From an uncultured Campylobacter sp. (GTDB taxonomy: Bacteria > Campylobacterota > Campylobacteria > Campylobacterales > Campylobacteraceae), in the NCBI GenBank assembly GCA_937896205.1, contig CALBNA010000426.1, positions 1-7,486 on the forward strand: a stretch of 7,486 nt of DNA, given 5' to 3'. The notes beneath the pieces are model-generated. The model searched no databases. It was not told the origin of the DNA and saw only the letters and a program-made list of their open reading frames with translations. A program made the translations under genes and the position numbers. Shown piece after piece: positions 1 to 5,155 of the stretch (the stretch's first letter is position 1; each line of letters opens with the position of its first letter).

Positions 1-101
1 TTGTTTTTCATGTATTTTGCGACTCGCTCGTTGTTTCGCCAGCGCAAAATCATCAAAATTTGCTCGTCCGTTAGATCGGTGAAATTTATAAGCTCAAGCA
101 T
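1..101 (-). CDS. pseH: PseH, UDP-4-amino-sugar N-acetyltransferase (5' part only)
   Basis: This is the N-terminal 33 codons of a gene running off the left edge of the window. The visible peptide begins MLELINFTDLTDEQ and contains the RWRN motif followed by a Y-M-K segment. This resembles the start of C. jejuni PseH, which has FKWRNHPDINQFMK at the same place. PseH is a GNAT-fold acetyltransferase that transfers acetyl from acetyl-CoA to the 4-amino group of the PseC product, giving the UDP-2,4-diacetamido sugar that PseG then hydrolyses. The ATG at 101 lies inside the end of pseG (16-nt overlap), which suggests translational coupling. The acetyl-CoA-binding part of the protein lies outside the window, so the call rests on the short N-terminus plus the operon context. 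Confidence 0.82.
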   Translation of the reverse strand, partial: MLELINFTDLTDEQILMILRWRNNERVAKYMKN

Positions 102-946
102 ATCTCGTCCGCCTCGTAGATCTCGCGCCCGTTTGCCGCTAGCCACTGCGCCATCTCGTTTTGATTGTCTGCGACGTGTACGGCTTTAAATTTCGAGCCT
201 AAAACCAGCGCTTCGTTTACGAGCGAGCTAGCTGAAATCACTAAAATTTCGCTCTCGTTCATCAGCCGCGCGACCTCGTTTGAGTTTATAAATAGGCTAA
301 AATTTGGCTCTCTATCCGCTAAAATTTGCAAATTTGCTAAATTTACGTTTGCGCTCGTCGTAATGACGGCTACTTTTTTGTTTTTAGCGAGCAAATTTGA
401 GGCGATTTTGGCCGTCAAATTTAGCGCGTCCGTGCCGCCTAGCGCGATGAGGTAATTAAATTTTTTCTCGCGTTTGATTTTTGCTTCGTCGTAAAACTCG
501 TTCCTAACTAGCGGCGAAAAAACCAGCTCGCAGCCTTCCGGCACTAGATTTGCGTATTTTTGGGGCTGGGCGTAGATATTTACGTTTAGCAAGTGGTCGC
601 AAAAATGCTCTTTGTAGTTGTCGTCAAAGCTTAAAATTTGGACGTTCGTTTGCTCTTTGATTAGCTTTTCGTCCGCCGCGCTAATGCCGTAATGATCGAT
701 CACAAGCAGCTCAAATTTATGCTCTTTTATCAAATTTACCAGCTCGCTTACGTCCATGCTTTTTAGCGTAAAAACAGGATATGGTATCTCGCCTGCTAGG
801 CTACCGGGCAGGTCGATACAAGCAAAGCTAACGTCTTTAAAATTTTGCGCCAAGATAAGATCGCGCCTAATGTGCCCGTGCCCGATTTTTGAGCCGCTAT
901 CTGCGCGGATGAGGGTTTTTAGATTTGAGATTTTGTCAAAATTCAT
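86..946 (-). CDS. pseG: PseG, UDP-2,4-diacetamido-2,4,6-trideoxy-beta-L-altropyranose hydrolase
   Basis: PseG removes UDP from the diacetamido-trideoxy-altrose nucleotide sugar, giving the free sugar that PseI condenses with phosphoenolpyruvate. The protein is 286 aa, close to the C. jejuni enzyme, which it follows along its length. The N-terminal motif GHGHIRRD holds the His equivalent to the catalytic His17 of C. jejuni PseG (residue 25 counted from this ATG). Other matching blocks are FELLVIDHYGIS, ILSFDDNYKEH, IALGGTDALNLT and the C-terminal RLMNESEILVISASSLVNEAL, a GT-B type nucleotide-sugar fold. A TTG codon lies immediately before the ATG. The ATG at 946 is preferred, with GGAAAAG just upstream. 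The N-terminus is about 8 residues longer than in C. jejuni. The start overlaps the end of the small membrane-protein gene by 11 nt, and the end overlaps pseH by 16 nt. Confidence 0.94.
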   Translation of the reverse strand: MNFDKISNLKTLIRADSGSKIGHGHIRRDLILAQNFKDVSFACIDLPGSLAGEIPYPVFTLKSMDVSELVNLIKEHKFELLVIDHYGISAADEKLIKEQTNVQILSFDDNYKEHFCDHLLNVNIYAQPQKYANLVPEGCELVFSPLVRNEFYDEAKIKREKKFNYLIALGGTDALNLTAKIASNLLAKNKKVAVITTSANVNLANLQILADREPNFSLFINSNEVARLMNESEILVISASSLVNEALVLGSKFKAVHVADNQNEMAQWLAANGREIYEADEICLSL

Positions 947-1160
947 CAAGCTTTTCCGCCAAATTTAAAATCCTAAGCGTCAAACACACGGCGGCGATGA
1001 GGTAAAGGGCGCCGGCTGCGGCGAAAAACAGGATCTGAATCTCGTTTAAGCCGCGGTAGCTGGCCGCCAGATAAAATATGTGCAAGATCCCCGCAACCGC
1101 AAAGATCTGCATGAGCGCTCTGGCTACCGATATTTTGGCTTTTAGGTAATCTTTTTGCAT
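936..1160 (-). CDS. Small two-helix membrane protein in the pse operon (function unknown)
   Basis: I do not recognise this 74-aa protein. It has a basic N-terminus (MQKDYLKAKISVARA), two hydrophobic segments at about residues 15-35 and 41-66 separated by a short polar turn (RGLNE), and an acidic C-terminus (AEKLDEF). It is therefore probably an inner-membrane hairpin. The gene looks real: TGAGGAAAA is a good ribosome binding site just before the ATG, the gap after pseF is 6 nt, and the end overlaps pseG by 11 nt, so it is embedded in a tightly packed operon. Its position among cytoplasmic nucleotide-sugar enzymes makes a role in the same process possible, such as membrane tethering or handling of the glycan or its acceptor, but nothing in the sequence shows which. 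It has no Cys pair, metal site or enzyme motif. Confidence 0.8.
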   Translation of the reverse strand: MQKDYLKAKISVARALMQIFAVAGILHIFYLAASYRGLNEIQILFFAAAGALYLIAAVCLTLRILNLAEKLDEF

Positions 1161-1166
1161 TTTTCC

Positions 1167-1862
1167 TCAGTGATAATTTATCCGGTAAAGTTTCTGCGCA
1201 AACTCGAAATCCTCTGGCGTGTCGATATCGCAGACTAAATTTAGCGGAAGCAAAAACACCCTAGAATGCGGCGCAAAGATCGGTTTTTTCTCCAGCCACG
1301 CCTCGCGCTTGCCGAAATAAAACGCGCCTGCGTCGTGATAGGCTCGCTCTAAATCCTGCGAGCGAGTTAGTGCAAACTGCGGGTAAAACATATCTACGGC
1401 GCCGTCCCTGCTAAGCCTGATCGCACGCTGGATGGGGAAGCTAAACTCGGTCGCTGAAAATAAAAACTCGCACTCCGCTTCCTCAAATTTGCCGTACGCC
1501 TCGCGTAAAATTTCACCTGTGATGAGCGGTGCGGTCGCGTATAGGCAGCAGACATGAGAGTATCCGCCGCCTAGCCTTCTCGCCGCGTCCGCTACGGCGT
1601 CGCTACTCGTGGCGTAGTCGTCGCTTAGCGAGGCGTCCCTCATAAACGGAACTTGAGCGCCGAATTTAACTGCGACGTCCGCTATATCGGCGTCGTCGGT
1701 GCTCACTATCACTCGCTCAAAAACGCCAGAATTTAGCGCCGCCTCGATGCTGTAAGCTATCAGCGGCTTGCCTAAAAAATCTTTAACGTTTTTGCGCGGT
1801 ATGCGCTTGCTACCGCCGCGAGCCGGGATGACGCAAAGGGCGCGGTTTTGATTATCTCTCAT
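1167..1862 (-). CDS. pseF: PseF, pseudaminic acid cytidylyltransferase (CMP-Pse synthetase)
   Basis: PseF activates pseudaminic acid with CTP, giving CMP-Pse and pyrophosphate, the donor for glycosyltransferases. The protein is 231 aa from the ATG, the usual size. It begins with the nucleotide-binding motif IPARGGSKRIPRKN (about residues 12-25), followed by DFLGKPLIAYSIEAALNSG and VIVSTDDADIA, typical of CMP-sialic-acid-synthetase-like enzymes. Later it has SFPIQRAI, the LTRSQDLERAYHDAGAFYF block characteristic of PseF, and DIDTPEDFEFAQ near the C-terminus with the likely metal-binding acidic residues. A TTG codon directly precedes the ATG at 1862. The ATG is preferred, although the ribosome site (AGGCGG) is weak and 8-10 nt away. 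It starts 12 nt after pseC ends and ends 6 nt before the next gene, so it is likely co-transcribed with both. Confidence 0.95.
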   Translation of the reverse strand: MRDNQNRALCVIPARGGSKRIPRKNVKDFLGKPLIAYSIEAALNSGVFERVIVSTDDADIADVAVKFGAQVPFMRDASLSDDYATSSDAVADAARRLGGGYSHVCCLYATAPLITGEILREAYGKFEEAECEFLFSATEFSFPIQRAIRLSRDGAVDMFYPQFALTRSQDLERAYHDAGAFYFGKREAWLEKKPIFAPHSRVFLLPLNLVCDIDTPEDFEFAQKLYRINYH

Positions 1863-1874
1863 CAAATTTACCGC

Positions 1875-3005
1875 CTAAACCCTGCAGCCTTGCGGCGTAT
1901 CAAAGCTCTTTAAAATCTCAAACAGCGTATTTGCAACGAAATTTGCGTCCTCTAGGCTCATGCACTGATGGCACGGGATACTAAGCTCGGCCGCGTAAAA
2001 ATCCTCGGCGCTAGGAACCGAAATATCGCCGTAGCGCTCGCGGTAAAAGCTAAATTTATAAGTCGGCTTGTAGTGTACCTGCACGCCGATACCGCGCTCG
2101 TGAAGGGCGGCGAAAATGTCCTCTTTGGCGCACCAAAACTGGCGAAAGAGCAAGATAGGGTAGAGGTGGCGCGAGCTAACGACGTCGTCAGGTAACTTGA
2201 TGGTACTAAAATACGGATTTTTCTCAAATTTTTCGTCGTAAAATTTGGCGATTTTCTCGCGTGCCGCGATGGTTTCGTCTAGCCTTTTTAGCTGATTTAG
2301 CCCTAGCGCGCAGGCGACGTCGGGTAGGCGGTAGTTGTAGCCAAGTACCGTCTGGTCGCTATCCCAGAGGCGTTGTTTAGTTATGCCGTGCGAGCGGTAG
2401 AGGCGTGCTAGGCGTGCGATCTCGTCGTCGTTTGTCGCTAGCGCGCCGCCCTCAAACGTCGTTAGCGGCTTAACGGGGTGAAAGCTAAAAATGCTAACGT
2501 CCGCTTTTGCGCCGACTTTTACGCCGCCTTGAGAGCTGCCTAGCGCGTGCGACGCATCGTCAAGCACCTTTATGCCACGCTGCTTGGCTAGTTTTAGGAT
2601 GGCGTCTAAATTTACGGGATTGCCGCCGAAATCAACCGCCGTCATGACTTTGGTTTTAGGCGTGATTAGGCTTGCAAGCGCGTTTTCGTCGATATTTCCG
2701 TCAAATTTAACGGGCGCGAATTTAACCTCCGCTCCAGCCATTAGCGCCGCATTTGCCGTTGCTGCAAACGTGATGGGCGTAGTTACGACCTCGTCGCCCT
2801 CTCTCACGCCTAGCGCCAGATATGCGACGTGAAGTGCGCTCGTCGCCGAGTTCATCGCTACGACGTGCTTTACGCCGACGTATTTTGCGATCGCCTGTTC
2901 AAATTCGCCGACCTTGTCGCCGCCCGTTAGGATATCGTCTTTTAGGGCGCTCACGACGGCAGCGATGTCGGAGTCGGTGATTTGTTGTCTGCTGTAGGGT
3001 ATCAT
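1875..3005 (-). CDS. pseC: PseC, PLP-dependent UDP-4-keto-sugar aminotransferase
   Basis: PseC uses pyridoxal phosphate and glutamate to aminate the 4-keto product of PseB, giving UDP-4-amino-4,6-dideoxy-N-acetyl-beta-L-altrosamine. It belongs to the DegT/DnrJ/EryC1 aminotransferase family. Counting from the ATG at 3005 the protein is 376 aa, the same as C. jejuni PseC. The PLP lysine is K179 in SFHPVKPLTTFEGG, and D150 in LDDASHALG is the likely partner of the PLP ring nitrogen. The DDILTGG and NSATSALH motifs near the N-terminus and HYKPTYKFSFYRER and AELSIPCHQ near the C-terminus match PseC. The frame is open for at least 22 more codons upstream, to a GTG at 3071. The ATG at 3005 is chosen because the homology begins there (MIPYSRQQI) and AAGGATAAAA precedes it. 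The upstream 22 residues overlap the repeated leader described separately and look untranslated. Confidence 0.96.
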   Translation of the reverse strand: MIPYSRQQITDSDIAAVVSALKDDILTGGDKVGEFEQAIAKYVGVKHVVAMNSATSALHVAYLALGVREGDEVVTTPITFAATANAALMAGAEVKFAPVKFDGNIDENALASLITPKTKVMTAVDFGGNPVNLDAILKLAKQRGIKVLDDASHALGSSQGGVKVGAKADVSIFSFHPVKPLTTFEGGALATNDDEIARLARLYRSHGITKQRLWDSDQTVLGYNYRLPDVACALGLNQLKRLDETIAAREKIAKFYDEKFEKNPYFSTIKLPDDVVSSRHLYPILLFRQFWCAKEDIFAALHERGIGVQVHYKPTYKFSFYRERYGDISVPSAEDFYAAELSIPCHQCMSLEDANFVANTLFEILKSFDTPQGCRV

Positions 3006-3108
3006 TTTTATCCTTTTTTCGGCTTGTCTTTTTCCGCTATATGTCGTTAAATTTAAAATTTTCTCGGTCACGTATTTTATATACGCTCCCTCGCAAATTT
3101 TAAATTTG

Positions 3109-3140
3109 CCTCGCCTAGCGAAAAAATACTTCGCCTAGTT
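3109..3140 (-). repeat. Bulged hairpin with CTAGGCGA direct repeat in the pseB-pseC spacer
   Basis: On the minus strand CTAGGCGAA and TTCGCTAG can pair with one bulged base around a loop of GTATTTT. The octamer CTAGGCGA occurs twice, 20 nt apart. There is no run of T after the 3' arm, so it does not look like an ordinary intrinsic terminator for pseB. The inner pairing (GGCGAA with TTCG) is also possible in the related spacer upstream of pseB, using G-U pairs at different positions. The function is unknown. Confidence 0.4.
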
Positions 3141-3148
3141 TTTTATAA

Positions 3149-3156
3149 ATTTTATA
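3149..3156 (-). promoter_or_regulatory. Possible -10 box for pseC and downstream genes
   Basis: TATAAAAT on the minus strand lies about 145 nt before the pseC ATG, in an A/T-rich stretch, at the 5' end of the repeated leader. The pseB leader has AATAAAAT at the equivalent place. Campylobacter sigma-70 promoters usually lack a conserved -35 box, so only the -10 can be judged, and in AT-rich DNA such matches are common. If real, it would give pseC through pseH a start independent of pseB. Confidence 0.3.
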
Positions 3157-3181
3157 CGCTTAACTCAAATTTCAGTCAAAT

Positions 3182-4180
<999 letters not shown>

Positions 4181-4223
4181 TTATTTTTGCCTTTCGCGGC
4201 TCGTTTTTGCCGTACGTCGCAAA

Positions 4224-4250
4224 CTAAATTCGTTCGATCGCGCATTTCAT
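4224..4250 (-). CDS. Possible 8-aa leader peptide upstream of pseB
   Basis: An ATG with the best Shine-Dalgarno sequence in the window (AAGGAG, spacing 5 nt) opens a reading frame of eight codons, MKCAIERI, ending in TAG 43 nt before the pseB ATG. It may be a translated leader peptide, a remnant of a gene start carried with the repeat, or chance. The peptide shows no run of one amino acid that would point to classical attenuation. The other copy of the element has ATA instead of ATG here. Confidence 0.25.
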   Translation of the reverse strand: MKCAIERI

Positions 4251-4314
4251 ATACGCTCCTTCGCAAATTTTTAGATTTGTCTCGTCTGACGAAAACGATT
4301 CGCCGTTTATTTAA

Positions 4315-4320
4315 ATTTTA
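4315..4320 (-). promoter_or_regulatory. Possible -10 box for pseB
   Basis: TAAAAT (within AATAAAATTTA) on the minus strand lies about 135 nt before the pseB ATG. It corresponds in position to TATAAAAT in the pseC leader. No -35 box is apparent. The match is weak and the main support is its repetition in the second copy. Confidence 0.25.
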
Positions 4321-4329
4321 TTCAGCCGG

Positions 4330-4400
4330 AGCAAAAACCGTGCCTTAAATTTGATTCAAAATTTAGCTCGTTAAATTTGTTTAGGTGCGGTATTTTTGCT
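4330..4400 (-). terminator. Inverted repeat just after dcd, possible terminator with large loop
   Basis: Starting one base after the dcd stop codon, the minus strand reads AGCAAAAATACCGCACC, then about 39 nt of AT-rich loop, then GGCACGGTTTTTGCT. The arms pair as AGCAAAAA with TTTTTGCT and CCG with CGG, with a 2-nt bulge and two mismatches before a CC/GG pair. The 3' arm has a run of five T within it. The large loop makes an ordinary intrinsic terminator uncertain, but the position between dcd and pseB is where one would be expected. Confidence 0.3.
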
Positions 4401-4401
4401 T

Positions 4402-4962
4402 TTACTTCAAAATCCTAGGTAGCGTAATGCCCTCCTGCGCCTGATACTTGCCCTTTTTATCGGCATATGTCACCTCGCACGGCTCGTCGCCCTCGATAAA
4501 TAGCACCTGCGCGATGCCTTCGTTCGCGTAAATTTTAGCCGGTAGCGGCGTCGTATTTGAAATTTCTATCGTGATGTGCCCCTTAAATCCAGGCTCAAAA
4601 GGCGTGACGTTTACGATGATACCGCAGCGGGCGTAGGTGCTTTTGCCTAGGCAGATGGCTAGCACGTTATCGGGCATGTTAAAATACTCGATCGTGCGCG
4701 CTAGAGCGAATGAATTTGGCGGAACGATGCACACGTCGCCTTTAAAATCTACCACATTTTTCTCGTCGAAATTTTTCGGATCAACGACGGTGCCGCCGAT
4801 ATTTGTAAAGATTTTAAACTCGTCGCCCACGCGGATATCGTAGCCGTAGCTAGACACTCCGTAGCTAACCACGCCGCGTCCGACTTGCTCCTCGGCAAAC
4901 GGCACTATCATCGCCTTTTCGTGCGACATTTTGCGTATCCAGGCGTCAGATTTTAGCCCCAT
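4402..4962 (-). CDS. dcd: dCTP deaminase
   Basis: Dcd deaminates dCTP to dUTP, feeding dUTPase and thymidylate synthesis. The protein is 186 aa and full length for the trimeric dUTPase-like fold. Family blocks are [14 protein letters not shown] (about 33-46), [18 protein letters not shown] (77-94), the nucleotide-binding [23 protein letters not shown] (106-128) and HITIEISN. By comparison with E. coli Dcd, S108, R112 and E133 are the likely catalytic and binding residues. The C-terminal [15 protein letters not shown] is the usual ending. The ATG at 4962 has AAAGG upstream and an extended -10 promoter at 4990-4998. Although on the same strand as the pse genes, it is separated by 221 nt and an inverted repeat, and it is a housekeeping gene not needed for pseudaminic acid synthesis. 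A related bifunctional deaminase/dUTPase activity cannot be excluded from sequence. Confidence 0.96.
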   Translation of the reverse strand: MGLKSDAWIRKMSHEKAMIVPFAEEQVGRGVVSYGVSSYGYDIRVGDEFKIFTNIGGTVVDPKNFDEKNVVDFKGDVCIVPPNSFALARTIEYFNMPDNVLAICLGKSTYARCGIIVNVTPFEPGFKGHITIEISNTTPLPAKIYANEGIAQVLFIEGDEPCEVTYADKKGKYQAQEGITLPRILK

Positions 4963-4989
4963 TTTTTACCTTTATTTTAAATTTACGCG

Positions 4990-4998
4990 ATTATAACA
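4990..4998 (-). promoter_or_regulatory. Extended -10 promoter of dcd
   Basis: The minus strand reads TGTTATAAT, a perfect TGnTATAAT extended -10 box. It ends 27 nt before the dcd ATG, so transcription would start around 4983 and leave a leader of about 20 nt containing AAAGG. Upstream is A/T-rich sequence without a clear -35, as is usual for Campylobacter sigma-70 promoters. Confidence 0.65.
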
Positions 4999-5085
4999 TA
5001 ATTTAAATTTACCTAAAATTTGAGCGCCGTTTTGCACCAAAATTTATCAAATTTGAATACGTTATCAGCAAATTTTCTTATTTTT

Positions 5086-5091
5086 TATAAT
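5086..5091 (+). promoter_or_regulatory. Alternative upstream -10 box for the protease gene
   Basis: TATAAT preceded by a T-rich run (TTTTCTTATTTTTTATAAT). It is a second candidate start about 65 nt before the ATG. It overlaps the left arm of the inverted repeat at 5091-5106 by one base. Confidence 0.3.
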
Positions 5092-5106
5092 TAATTTTTA
5101 AATTAA
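5091..5106 (+). promoter_or_regulatory. Perfect 7-2-7 inverted repeat upstream of the protease -10 box
   Basis: TTAATTTTTAAATTAA is a perfect inverted repeat (TTAATTT, TT spacer, AAATTAA) ending 7 nt before the TATAAT at 5114. That is the place where a -35 box or an operator would sit. It may be a binding site for a regulator, or simply part of the A/T-tract architecture of the promoter. Confidence 0.3.
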
Positions 5107-5113
5107 AGCAAAG

Positions 5114-5119
5114 TATAAT
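5114..5119 (+). promoter_or_regulatory. -10 box of the autotransporter protease promoter
   Basis: A perfect TATAAT 36 nt before the protease ATG, preceded by alternating T and A tracts (5071-5106) as in Campylobacter sigma-70 promoters. Transcription would start near 5126. The leader of about 30 nt contains the ribosome site AAAGGA at 5145-5150, 5 nt before the ATG. Confidence 0.55.
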
Positions 5120-5155
5120 AACATATTTTAAATTCTCTTAAACGAAAGGAAAATA

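Larger units (their letters stand above)
3006..3158 (-). repeat. Repeated leader element, copy A (upstream of pseC)
   Basis: This spacer between pseB and pseC resembles the spacer upstream of pseB (copy B, 4181-4322). Read on the minus strand, both copies have in order: an AT box (TATAAAATTTA here), a short hairpin of GGCGAA with TTCGCT, a CAAATTT-type inverted repeat, GGAGCGTATAT, then a less conserved stretch that includes CGGAAAAAGACAAGCC, before the ribosome site of the gene. The best-matching core is 3071-3135 against 4241-4305, about 80% identical by eye. In this copy the inverted repeat is perfect: GCAAATTTTAAATTTGC at 3093-3109 on the plus strand. At the place where copy B has an ATG after the Shine-Dalgarno-like sequence, this copy has ATA. 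It could be a duplicated promoter and leader, or a dispersed intergenic repeat. Confidence 0.65.
4181..4322 (-). repeat. Repeated leader element, copy B (upstream of pseB)
   Basis: This is the partner of the element at 3006-3158. On the minus strand it has an AATAAAATTTA box, a GGCGAA/TTCGTC stem (6 pairs including one G-U, loop TCGT), an imperfect CAAATCT/AAATTTG inverted repeat, then GAAGGAGCGTATATGAAAT, and a weaker shared stretch including GGCAAAAACGAGCC before the pseB ribosome site. Compared with copy A, the two substitutions in the 3' arm of the first stem keep pairing by moving the G-U pair. A strong Shine-Dalgarno sequence (AAGGAG) is placed 5 nt before an ATG at 4250. Confidence 0.65.

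Noticed and set aside
3006..3071. N-terminal extension of PseC by 22 residues from a GTG at 3071
   Set aside because: The frame is open, but homology to PseC begins at the ATG at 3005, which has its own AAGGA site. The extension would be encoded by the repeated leader and has no matching part in the C. jejuni protein.
3085..3112. Sigma-54 promoter (GG-N10-GC) in the leader, as expected for flagella-linked genes
   Set aside because: GGCAAATTTAAAATTTGC has 14 rather than 10 bases between GG and GC and lacks the TGGCAC element.
4402..4962. Functional link between dcd and the pse genes through cytidine nucleotides
   Set aside because: PseF uses CTP, whereas Dcd acts on dCTP. There is a 221-nt gap with a possible terminator and a separate promoter for dcd, so shared strand is the only support.
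5041..5110. Fur box or other known metal-regulator site upstream of the protease
   Set aside because: The AT-rich sequence allows poor matches only. No convincing repeat of the Fur GATAAT unit was found.
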